In this document: piece after piece, positions 4,882 through 12,691 of the stretch
Position numbering within the stretch: position 1 is the first letter of the stretch
Layout: every line of letters begins with the position of its first letter
From: an uncultured Clostridia bacterium
GTDB taxonomy: Bacteria; Bacillota; Clostridia; TANB77; CAG-508
Length of the DNA: 14,555 nt
Direction: 5' to 3'
Assembly (NCBI GenBank): GCA_947630255.1
Contig: CANRGU010000025.1
Span: 1-14,555 of the forward strand
Notes under the pieces: generated by a model
Databases searched by the model: none
Told to the model about the DNA's origin: nothing
What the model saw: only the letters and a program-made list of their open reading frames with translations
Translations under genes and position numbers: made by a program

Positions 4882-7545
4882 ATGGCTAATAGAAAAAAAT
4901 ATAATAATAAAAGCGATGACACAAAAGTATATAATACAAAAAGTAGTAAAAACGGTAGTAAGAAAACAAAAAGAAGAAAAATGAATCCTAAAAAGAAAAA
5001 AGCTATCTTAATGACTATACTACTAGTAATTCTAATAGGATTAGGAGTAGCATTTGGAATAGTATATGGTATAGTTAGAGATGCAAAATTAGATATGGCA
5101 GATTTAGCATTAAAATACGAGAACTCAGTTGTTCTAGACAATAAAGGTGATGTAATTGCAGAACTTAGTGGAGATGAAAACAGAAAGCCAATTAAAATTT
5201 CTGAGATGTCTGAATATATACCAAAAGCATTCGTTTCAATAGAAGATGAAAGATTCTATGACCATGTTGGTGTAGACGTAAAAAGAACCTTAGGAGCAAC
5301 AGCAAAATATATTTTAAGCAAAATAGGAATAGGTTCTTCAAACTATGGAGGAAGTACTATAACTCAACAAGTAGTTAAGAATATTACAGATGAAAAAGAT
5401 AGAACATGGCAAAGAAAAATAAAAGAAATAGCAAGAGCATATTATATAGAACAAGAATTATCAAAAGATCAAATATTAGAGTTATACTTAAATTTAATAT
5501 ATATGGGAGGAAATACAAATATATATGGTGTAGAAGTAGCATCTAATTATTATTTCTCAAAAAGTGCTAAAGATTTAGACCTCGCAGAAAGTGCATTTTT
5601 AGCAGGTATAAACAATACACCAAATAGTTATGATCCTTTTGTTGAAGATAATGAAGCAAATCTAGAAAAAATAAAAAATAGAACTAAAATAGTTTTAGAT
5701 AAAATGAAAGAATTAGGAAATATAAATTCTGAAGAAGAATATAATGAGGCAATTGCAAAAGTAGATGCAGGACTTCCTTTCAAAAAAGGAAAAGTTACAG
5801 AAAATATATACTCTTATCATACTGATGCTGCAATATTACAAATTATAGATCAACTTATGGAAGAAAAAAATCTAACACGTGAAGCAGCAAAATTATATTT
5901 ATACAGCGGTGGATTTACAATATATACAACACAAGATTCTAATATTCAACAAATAATGGATGAAGAAGCAGCAAAATCAAAATATAAAAACACAAGAGAT
6001 GGTCAAGAATCTCAGGCAGGTATGGTACTATTAGACCATAAAACAGGATATGTTTTAGGAGTAATTGGAGAATTAGGCGAAAAAGATACTTCACTCGGAC
6101 TTAACAGAGGAACTCAGGCAATAAAGCAGACAGGTTCATCAATGAAACCTTTAGCAGTTGTAGCACCAGGTATAAACGAAGGGGTTATTACAGCAGGTAC
6201 AGTATATGATGATACACCATACAAAGATTTTAAAGATTACAATTATTTTAAAGGGCTACTTACAATAAGATATGCAATAGAAAGTTCGCAAAATATACCA
6301 ATGCTTAAAGCAATACAAACTGTAGGAGTAGATAAATCGCTAGAATTCTTAAAATCAGTAGGATTTTCACATTTAGATGATGAAAAAGATAGAAATATAA
6401 GTATAGCTTTAGGAGGATTAACAAATGGAGCAACACCTTTAGAAATGGCAGCAGCATATGGGGCAATAGCAAATGATGGTGTATATATAACACCAACATT
6501 CTATACAAAAGTTGTTGATGGAGATGGTAATACAGTATTAGAACCAAATCAAGAATCAAGAACAGTAATGTCTAAAGCAGCATCATATATAGTAAAAGAA
6601 ATATTAACACAGCCAGTAAAATCAGGAACAGCAACGAATTGTTCAGTTCCTAATATGAGCACAGCTGCTAAAACAGGTACAACAAATAATGATTACGATA
6701 GATGGCTATGTGGATTTACTCCATATTATACAGCTGCAACATGGTATGGATATGACGAAAGTAGAACAGTAAGTGGTTGGTCATTAAGTCCTGCAACTCA
6801 AATTTGGGCATCAGTAATGAAACAAGCACATACAGGACTTGCAGGAAAAAGATTTTCAGAAACTAAACCAGATAATGTAGTTACGGCAAAAATATGTAGA
6901 GATTCGGGATTTTTAGCAACGGAAAATTGTGAGCATGATGAAAGAGGAGATAGAACATATACAGAGTTCTTTGTAAAAGGAACTGTTCCAACAAAACAAT
7001 GTGAAACACATGTAAAAGTAGAAATATGTAAAGACACAGGATTGCTTGCAACAGAATTTTGTCCAGAAAAAGAAGAAAAAGTATTTATAACAAGACTTAA
7101 TAGTGATACAGACACAAGCTGGCAAAAAGCTGCTGACGCAAAATATATGCTTACAATAACAGATAGTTGTGATAAGCATACAAAAGATACTGATGAAGAA
7201 AAACCAATAATAAAATTAAATGGAAGTAGTACAATAACAATAAATTTAAATGATACTTTTAATGATCCAGGAGCCACTGCAACAGATAATAAAGATGGAG
7301 ATTTGAGCAATAAAATTGTTGTAACAGGAAAAGTAGATACTTCAAAAGCAGGAAAGTATGTATTAACATATACTGTAGAAGATTCAGCAAAAAATAAAGC
7401 TACAGTTAAAAGAACAGTAATAGTAAATGACAATAAACCTCAAAAACCTAGTGAGGTTGAAAACAATACACCAGAACAAAATAATAATGAAGTAGAAAAT
7501 AATACAACAGTAGACGGAAATAATATAGTAAATGAAACACCATAG
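4882..7545 (+). CDS. Class A penicillin-binding protein (PBP1A-type) with C-terminal Ig-like domain
   Basis: 887 residues from the ATG behind AGGAGGT (4869-4875). Bifunctional cell-wall synthase: a glycosyltransferase polymerises lipid II and a transpeptidase cross-links stems outside the membrane. A Lys/Arg-rich cytoplasmic start (about 1-36) precedes a membrane anchor (about 38-62). The GT51 domain shows EDERFYDH with catalytic Glu121 and GGSTITQQ near 156. The transpeptidase has SSMK with nucleophile Ser419, SQN at 469-471 and KTGT at 597-600. Two cysteine-bearing C-terminal units (ICRDSGFLATENC and ICKDTGLLATEFC) follow, then a DUF5011-like bacterial Ig fold (about 774-851, NLNDTFNDPGATATDNKDGD) and an Asn-rich tail. 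A paralogue lies at 9589-11913. cysS starts 17 bp later, so co-transcription is likely. Confidence 0.94.
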   Translation: MANRKKYNNKSDDTKVYNTKSSKNGSKKTKRRKMNPKKKKAILMTILLVILIGLGVAFGIVYGIVRDAKLDMADLALKYENSVVLDNKGDVIAELSGDENRKPIKISEMSEYIPKAFVSIEDERFYDHVGVDVKRTLGATAKYILSKIGIGSSNYGGSTITQQVVKNITDEKDRTWQRKIKEIARAYYIEQELSKDQILELYLNLIYMGGNTNIYGVEVASNYYFSKSAKDLDLAESAFLAGINNTPNSYDPFVEDNEANLEKIKNRTKIVLDKMKELGNINSEEEYNEAIAKVDAGLPFKKGKVTENIYSYHTDAAILQIIDQLMEEKNLTREAAKLYLYSGGFTIYTTQDSNIQQIMDEEAAKSKYKNTRDGQESQAGMVLLDHKTGYVLGVIGELGEKDTSLGLNRGTQAIKQTGSSMKPLAVVAPGINEGVITAGTVYDDTPYKDFKDYNYFKGLLTIRYAIESSQNIPMLKAIQTVGVDKSLEFLKSVGFSHLDDEKDRNISIALGGLTNGATPLEMAAAYGAIANDGVYITPTFYTKVVDGDGNTVLEPNQESRTVMSKAASYIVKEILTQPVKSGTATNCSVPNMSTAAKTGTTNNDYDRWLCGFTPYYTAATWYGYDESRTVSGWSLSPATQIWASVMKQAHTGLAGKRFSETKPDNVVTAKICRDSGFLATENCEHDERGDRTYTEFFVKGTVPTKQCETHVKVEICKDTGLLATEFCPEKEEKVFITRLNSDTDTSWQKAADAKYMLTITDSCDKHTKDTDEEKPIIKLNGSSTITINLNDTFNDPGATATDNKDGDLSNKIVVTGKVDTSKAGKYVLTYTVEDSAKNKATVKRTVIVNDNKPQKPSEVENNTPEQNNNEVENNTTVDGNNIVNETP

Positions 7546-7562
7546 AAGTAAGGAGGATAAAA

Positions 7563-8951
7563 TTGAAAATATTCTTTTATAACACATTAACTAAAACAAA
7601 AGAAGAATTTAAACCATTAGAAGGTAATGAAGTTAGAATATACACATGTGGACCAACAGTATATAAAGATGCTACAATAGGAAACATGAAATCATATATA
7701 TTTATGGACACATTAAGAAGAACCTTAAAATATAATGGATATACATTAAAACATGCAATGAATATAACAGATGTAGGACATTTAGTTTCAGACGGAGATG
7801 AAGGAGAAGACAAAATGGTAAAAGCAGCAAAAGAAGAAAAGAAAACTCCTTTAGAAATAGCAAAATATTATACAGATAGATTTTTTGAAGATTTTGACAG
7901 ATTAAATATAGAAAGACCAGAAATAATTTGTAAGGCAACAGACCATATAAAAGATATGGAAAAATTTGTACAAAAATTATTAGACAATGGATTTGCCTAT
8001 GAAACATCAACAGCAATATACTTTGATGTATCTAAACTAGATAATTACGGAGTACTATCTGGTATAGATTTAAGAAATCAAAAAGCTGGAGCAAGAGTAG
8101 AAATAGACGAAGAAAAGAGAAATCCATATGATTTTGCATTGTGGATAAAAGCACCAGAAAATCATATAATGAAATGGGAAAGTCCTTGGGGGCTATGCTA
8201 TCCAGGATGGCATATAGAATGTTCTACAATGAGTAATAAATACTTAGGAGAAGTATTTGATATACATACAGGTGGAATAGATTTAGTCCCAACACATCAC
8301 GAAAATGAAATAGCGCAAAGCAAAGGATGTACAGGAAAAATTCCTGCAAGATTTTGGATGCACTGTGAATTTTTACTAATTGATGGTGGAAAAATGTCGA
8401 AAAGTCTAGGAAATGTATATCTTGTTCAAGACCTTATAGACAGAGGATATGAGCCACTAGCATTCAAAATGATGTGCTTTACATCACAATATAGAAACAA
8501 ACTAAACTTTACATGGGATGCCTTAGAGGCAAGTCAAAATGCACTAAACAGATTAAGAGAAGGATGTAAAAAGCATAACGAAGGAAATGAAAAAATCGAT
8601 GAAAATACAATTAACGAATATAAAACAAAATTCCTAGAGGCAATTAATGATGATTTAAATATGCCAGTGGCAATGAGTGTAGTTTGGGATATAGTTAAAA
8701 ATCCTAATAAATCAAAACAACTTGCAGAATTATTATTAGATTTTGACAAAGTTTTAGGAGTAGATATACAAAAAGAAAATAAAGAAAAAGAATTAGAATT
8801 GCCTAAAGAAATAAAAGAATTAATAGAACAAAGAAATCAGGCAAGAGCAAATAAAGACTGGGCATTATCAGATAAAATAAGAGATGAATTAAAAGAAAAA
8901 GGATACATTATAAAAGATACAAAAGAAGGCACGCAAGTAGAAAAGATTTAA
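7563..8951 (+). CDS. cysS: Cysteinyl-tRNA synthetase
   Basis: 462 residues; TTG start behind AAGGAGGAT (7550-7558), the only well-placed start. Charges tRNA-Cys with cysteine using ATP. Class I features: CGPTVY at the N-terminus, KMSKS at residues 277-281, and predicted zinc ligands Cys29, Cys220, His245 and Glu249, spaced exactly as in the E. coli enzyme. The HIGH signature, normally HIGN in this family, reads Thr38-Ile-Gly-Asn41, so the first histidine is replaced. The TDVGHLVSDGDEGEDKM segment and the C-terminal helical region with ARANKDWALSDKIRDELKEKG are typical. Length is normal and there is no in-frame CGG, so the gene looks functional despite the HIGH variant. It lies in the PBP operon. 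Confidence 0.96.
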   Translation: MKIFFYNTLTKTKEEFKPLEGNEVRIYTCGPTVYKDATIGNMKSYIFMDTLRRTLKYNGYTLKHAMNITDVGHLVSDGDEGEDKMVKAAKEEKKTPLEIAKYYTDRFFEDFDRLNIERPEIICKATDHIKDMEKFVQKLLDNGFAYETSTAIYFDVSKLDNYGVLSGIDLRNQKAGARVEIDEEKRNPYDFALWIKAPENHIMKWESPWGLCYPGWHIECSTMSNKYLGEVFDIHTGGIDLVPTHHENEIAQSKGCTGKIPARFWMHCEFLLIDGGKMSKSLGNVYLVQDLIDRGYEPLAFKMMCFTSQYRNKLNFTWDALEASQNALNRLREGCKKHNEGNEKIDENTINEYKTKFLEAINDDLNMPVAMSVVWDIVKNPNKSKQLAELLLDFDKVLGVDIQKENKEKELELPKEIKELIEQRNQARANKDWALSDKIRDELKEKGYIIKDTKEGTQVEKI

Positions 8952-8966
8952 TCTATAAGGAGGTGA

Positions 8967-9085
8967 AAACAAATCAAAAACGAGTAATACTAGGAAAATG
9001 AATAAAAATTATTGAAACTATATGCGATATGTTGAAATAATTTTTATGAAATTTGACAACGTAGTACGAAGTTTTTCATTTGTTT
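8967..9085 (+). repeat. 119-nt imperfect palindrome in the leader of the dCMP deaminase gene
   Basis: The stretch folds on itself in four blocks: 8967-8981 with 9071-9085 (14 of 15 pairs), TACTA 8988-8992 with TAGTA 9062-9066, ATAAAAATTATT 9002-9013 with 9036-9047 (12 pairs), and an apical AAC/ATAT stem closed by GCG at 9024-9026. It has no T-run typical of a terminator. It begins two bases after the AAGGAGGT ribosome site and ends eight bases before the deaminase ATG. It could be a miniature inverted-repeat element or a structured leader. I saw no second copy in this window. Confidence 0.7.
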
Positions 9086-9093
9086 AAAAGGGT

Positions 9094-9576
9094 ATGCCGA
9101 AAAGAGAAGAATATATAAACTGGGACGAATACTTCATGGGAATAGCATTATTATCAGCCGAAAGAAGCAAAGATCCAAATTCACAAGTAGGAGCATGTAT
9201 AGTCAGTCAAGATAATAAAATATTATCAATAGGATATAACGGATTTCCAATTGGATGTTCAGACGATGAAATATCATGGGAACGAGAAGGAGATTTTGCA
9301 GAAACGAAATATCCATATGTATGCCATGCAGAGTTAAATGCTATACTAAATTACACAGGAACGTCGCTTAAAGGAAGTAAAATATATGTGGCACTATTTC
9401 CTTGCAATGAATGTGCAAAGGCAATCATACAGTCTGGAATAAGAGAAGTTATATATAAAAGTGATAAATACAAAGATTCAGAAGCAACAAAAGTATCAAA
9501 AAAATTATTTGATATGGCTGGTGTAAAGTATAATGAATACAAGTCAAGAGGAATAAAACTAGAAATGGATTTATAA
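9094..9576 (+). CDS. Deoxycytidylate (dCMP) deaminase, ComEB-like
   Basis: 160 residues. Zinc enzyme converting dCMP to dUMP, a route to dTMP; the same family includes ComE operon protein 2. Zinc and catalytic residues are visible: His78 and Glu80 in CHAELNA, Cys104 and Cys107 in PCNEC. WDEYFMGIALLSAERSKDPN and QVGACIV are typical of the N-terminus, fixing the ATG at 9094; an in-frame stop lies at 9085-9087. The start has only AAAGGG very close upstream. A full AAGGAGGT lies at 8957-8964, separated from the ATG by the palindrome at 8967-9085. If the palindrome folds, this site comes to within about nine unpaired bases of the ATG. The next PBP gene begins 12 bp after the stop. Confidence 0.92.
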   Translation: MPKREEYINWDEYFMGIALLSAERSKDPNSQVGACIVSQDNKILSIGYNGFPIGCSDDEISWEREGDFAETKYPYVCHAELNAILNYTGTSLKGSKIYVALFPCNECAKAIIQSGIREVIYKSDKYKDSEATKVSKKLFDMAGVKYNEYKSRGIKLEMDL

Positions 9577-9588
9577 AGTGAGGAATAA

Positions 9589-11913
9589 ATGTTTATAACA
9601 GAAGATGGACAAATAAAGTCAGAAGGACCAATTCTTTATCAAGTTGAAGGGAAAAATAAAAAACCAAAAAAACATAAGAAACATCATGTATTAAGAAAAG
9701 TAATAAAATCATTTTTTATTACTCTTTTAATATTGTTCCTGTTAATAGGTGCAGCTGGAGGATATGCAGCATATAAAATATATGAAATAGCTAAAGATGC
9801 AAAATTAAGTAAAAACGATTTAGCAATAAAATACGAAAACTCTGTAATAAAGGATATGGCAGGAAACACTATAGGTGTATTAAATGGAAATGAAAATAGA
9901 GAAAGCATACCTTTGAGTGAAATGCCAGAATATTTGCCTAAGGCCTTTATATCTATAGAAGACGAAAGATTTTATGAACATGATGGAATAGATATAAAAA
10001 GAACATTAGGTGCTACATTTAATTACATAAAAAATAGAGGAACTTCGCCATTTGGAGGAAGCACTATAACACAACAGCTAGTAAAAAACTTGACTCAAGA
10101 AAAAGAAGATACTTGGCAAAGAAAAGTAAGAGAAATGGCTAGAGCATACTATGTAGAACAAGAAATGTCAAAAGAAGAAATATTAGAATTGTATCTAAAT
10201 TTAATATTTTTAGGAGACACAGTATATGGAGTTCAAAAAGGATCAAATTATTATTTTAATAAAGATGCAAAAGACTTAAGTTTAGCTGAATCTGCTTTTT
10301 TAGCGGGAATAAATCATTCACCAAATTCATATAATCCGTTTGTACAAAATAATGAGCAAGTATTATTAAATATTAAAAATAGAACAAAAACAGTGTTACA
10401 TAAAATGTATGAATTAGGGAACATTGATATGCAATCATATATGGAAGCCTTAACTGAGGTAGAGCAAGGATTAAAATTTGAGCAAGGAGCATTTCCACAA
10501 ACTGTATTTTCATATCATACAGATGCTGCAATAAATCAAATAATATCTGAACTTCAAAAACTACATGACTGGACATATGAACAGGCAAAGCTATATTTAT
10601 CAAGTGGTGGATTTACAATATATACAACGCAAAATCCTACTTTGCAAGCTAAAATGCAAGAAGAGTTTAATAACGAAAAATATCGTAGGTTGGATTATGA
10701 TAATAGAGGAAATCTACAACCTACACAAGCAGCAATGGTATTGATAGACCATAAAACAGGTTATGTACTTGCAATAGCAAATGGATTTGAGGAAAAAACA
10801 GAAGCATTTGGATTTAATATAGCAACAGATGCAACAAAACAAACAGGATCTTCAATGAAAACAATTGCAGCATTAGCACCATCAATAGATAAAGGAATAA
10901 TTACAGCAGCAACTATATTTGATGATAATCCTACAAGTTTTAATAATGGAACATATAATCCAAAAAATTATGGAAATATGTATAAAGGATTAATAAATGT
11001 AAGAACAGCCATAGGTTATTCTCAAAATATACCAATGGTAAAAACAATGTGTTTATTAACTCCAGAAAAATCAATAGAATTCTTGAAAAATGCAGGTATT
11101 ACATCAATAGTAGAAGAAAAGGACTGTGTGTTACCTTTAGCTTTAGGAGGATTAACTTGGGGAGTAACTCCACTAGAAATGGCAGGAGCATATAGTGCAA
11201 TTGCAAATGATGGATTATATATACAACCAACTTTTTATACAAAAGTTGTAGACTCAGATGGAAACATCGTTTTAGAGCCTAAGCAAAGAAAAACTCAAAT
11301 AATGTCTAAGGAAGCGGCTTTTGTAGTAAAACAAATACTTACAGAACCAGTGAAAATGCCAGGAGGAACAGCCGCAATTTGTGCAATAGATGGAATAGAT
11401 GTTTCAGCAAAAACAGGTACAAGTAATAATGACTATAATAGATGGCTTTGTGGATTCACACCATATTATACAGCCACTGTATGGTTTGGACATGATACTG
11501 ATGCAACAGTAGCTGGTTGGTCAATAAGCCCAGCAAGTCAGATATGGGCAGGAGTGATGAAAAGAGTACATGAAGGATTAGAACCAAAAACTTTTTACGA
11601 GACTAAACCAGAAAATGTAGTAGAAGTAGCAGTATGTAAAAAATCTGGATTTTTAGCAACAAGTTCTTGCAGAAGCTATGGAACGTCATATACAGAATTC
11701 TTTGTAAAAGGCACAGAACCAGTACAAACATGCCCATATCACTCTTATGCAAAAATATGTGTAGAAAGTGGACTGCTTGCAAATGCTAATTGTCCGAGAA
11801 CAAGAAGTGTATATGGTAGAGGAGAATATATAGGAAGTAACGATTTATGGCAAACACGTTCATACAATTATAAGCCTAAAAATATCCCATTAAAAGTTTG
11901 TAATATACATTAA
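9589..11913 (+). CDS. Second class A penicillin-binding protein (PBP1A-type)
   Basis: 774 residues, paralogue of the PBP at 4882-7545 over the whole catalytic core. The ATG follows GTGAGG at 9578-9583. A cytoplasmic basic region (KNKKPKKHKKHH) precedes a membrane segment at about 44-68. GT51 motifs are EDERFYEH with Glu124 and GGSTITQQ. Transpeptidase motifs are SSMK with Ser421, SQN at 478-480 and KTGT at 608-611. It shares the two C-terminal cysteine units (CKKSGFLATSSC, CVESGLLANANC) but lacks the Ig-like domain and Asn-rich tail of the first copy and ends in a basic, Tyr/Asn-containing tail. The two probably arose by duplication and diverged at both ends. It is in the same operon, with a small membrane protein gene after it. 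Confidence 0.94.
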   Translation: MFITEDGQIKSEGPILYQVEGKNKKPKKHKKHHVLRKVIKSFFITLLILFLLIGAAGGYAAYKIYEIAKDAKLSKNDLAIKYENSVIKDMAGNTIGVLNGNENRESIPLSEMPEYLPKAFISIEDERFYEHDGIDIKRTLGATFNYIKNRGTSPFGGSTITQQLVKNLTQEKEDTWQRKVREMARAYYVEQEMSKEEILELYLNLIFLGDTVYGVQKGSNYYFNKDAKDLSLAESAFLAGINHSPNSYNPFVQNNEQVLLNIKNRTKTVLHKMYELGNIDMQSYMEALTEVEQGLKFEQGAFPQTVFSYHTDAAINQIISELQKLHDWTYEQAKLYLSSGGFTIYTTQNPTLQAKMQEEFNNEKYRRLDYDNRGNLQPTQAAMVLIDHKTGYVLAIANGFEEKTEAFGFNIATDATKQTGSSMKTIAALAPSIDKGIITAATIFDDNPTSFNNGTYNPKNYGNMYKGLINVRTAIGYSQNIPMVKTMCLLTPEKSIEFLKNAGITSIVEEKDCVLPLALGGLTWGVTPLEMAGAYSAIANDGLYIQPTFYTKVVDSDGNIVLEPKQRKTQIMSKEAAFVVKQILTEPVKMPGGTAAICAIDGIDVSAKTGTSNNDYNRWLCGFTPYYTATVWFGHDTDATVAGWSISPASQIWAGVMKRVHEGLEPKTFYETKPENVVEVAVCKKSGFLATSSCRSYGTSYTEFFVKGTEPVQTCPYHSYAKICVESGLLANANCPRTRSVYGRGEYIGSNDLWQTRSYNYKPKNIPLKVCNIH

Positions 11914-11964
11914 TATTTTACTAAGTTTATATATAAAGCAAAGCTTAAATAAGGTGGAGAAAAA

Positions 11965-12249
11965 ATGGAGAAAATATTTAATCTAAAAAACATACTAATT
12001 TATCTATTAATAATTAATTTGATTGCATTTTTAGCAATGTACATAGATAAAAAAAGAGCAAAATGGGGAAAATGGAGAATTAAAGAATCTACTTTGTTTA
12101 TGCTAGTTTTACTAGGTGGCGGAATTGGAGGTATAGCTGGAATGTATACCTTTAGACACAAAACAAAGAAACCTAGATTTGTAATAGGATTCCCAGCAAT
12201 ACTAATTATTGAAATTATATGTGCAATAATAATTTTTGCAATGAATTAA
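11965..12249 (+). CDS. DUF1294-family small membrane protein
   Basis: 94 residues; ATG behind AAGGTGGAG (11951-11959). Three hydrophobic stretches (about 9-26, 42-61 and 74-92) predict an integral membrane protein. The middle carries the family pattern AKWGKWRIKESTL, GGGIGG and GMYTFRHKTKKPRF that I recognise from DUF1294 proteins. The function is unknown. It is the last gene before a strong terminator, 51 bp after the second PBP, so it is probably expressed with the cell-wall genes. Confidence 0.75.
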   Translation: MEKIFNLKNILIYLLIINLIAFLAMYIDKKRAKWGKWRIKESTLFMLVLLGGGIGGIAGMYTFRHKTKKPRFVIGFPAILIIEIICAIIIFAMN

Positions 12250-12252
12250 ATT

Positions 12253-12298
12253 AAAAAAATATAACAAAATCAAAAAAATGATTTTGCTATATTTTTTT
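12253..12298 (+). terminator. Strong rho-independent terminator ending the PBP operon
   Basis: Arms at 12253-12272 and 12279-12298 pair almost throughout (AAAAAAATATA, one mismatch, CAAAATCA) around a six-A loop, finishing with seven Ts. The symmetric A and T runs could make it work on both strands. Confidence 0.88.
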
Positions 12299-12467
12299 GT
12301 CTATCAATCAAAAACAATGAAAAATAATAAATATAGGTAATACAAGAGAAAAAACAAACAAACATACTGTACACATAATTATTGTAAATAATTGTAAAAG
12401 AGTAAAAGTTTATAAAATTAATATTTAATATGTTTATAACTAAAACTTTTAAAGTCCAATATAGAGG

Positions 12468-12497
12468 TTATTCACAAAGTTATCCACAATATCCACA
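12468..12497 (+). promoter_or_regulatory. Cluster of DnaA-box-like sites
   Basis: Three same-orientation 9-mers follow each other: TTATTCACA (12468-12476), TTATCCACA (12480-12488, a perfect DnaA box) and ATATCCACA (12489-12497). GGATAA after them resembles half of an inverted box. AT-rich DNA lies on both sides. Clusters like this occur at replication origins and at other DnaA-regulated or DnaA-titrating sites; no dnaA or dnaN gene is in the window. Confidence 0.6.
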
Positions 12498-12624
12498 GGA
12501 TAATACAAATATGAAAAAAATGTTACAAGAGAGTTACATAAACAATTGAAATGTAATATTTACGTTATCGCTTTGTAATAAAAATGTAACAATTAAGATT
12601 ATATACTATAAAATAAATATATTA

Positions 12625-12653
12625 TTGACTTTTAGCCTTTATTTTGATAAAGT
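12625..12653 (+). promoter_or_regulatory. Promoter of glyS
   Basis: TTGACT (12625-12630), a 17-bp spacer and TAAAGT (12648-12653), giving a leader of about 32 nt to the ATG at 12692. The -35 is good and the -10 moderate. Confidence 0.5.
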
Positions 12654-12691
12654 AAATACATTAGTAAATGAGATAGAAAGGAAGTAGTAAA

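Larger units (their letters stand above)
12299..12691 (+). other. Gene-free region between the PBP operon and glyS
   Basis: About 390 bp without a credible reading frame. It is very AT-rich, with an inverted pair AAAAGTTT (about 12405) and AAACTTTT (about 12443), several GTTACA/TGTAAC repeats between 12520 and 12592, a DnaA-box cluster at 12468-12497 and a promoter at 12625-12653. I looked for a glycine T-box (conserved TGGNACCGCG), a usual control of glycyl-tRNA synthetase genes in Firmicutes, and saw none. Confidence 0.6.

Noticed and set aside
8963..9001. A 12-codon leader peptide starting at GTG within AAGGAGGTG
   Set aside because: The GTG overlaps the ribosome site itself, leaving no spacer, so initiation there is not credible.
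9022..9087. A 21-codon reading frame just upstream of and in frame with the dCMP deaminase
   Set aside because: It has no ribosome site, lies within the palindrome and shows no recognisable family. The family N-terminus begins at 9094.
12299..12691. Glycine T-box riboswitch or glycine riboswitch ahead of glyS
   Set aside because: No TGGNACCGCG-like T-box sequence, specifier stem or terminator/antiterminator pair is seen, and the likely promoter leaves a leader of only about 32 nt.
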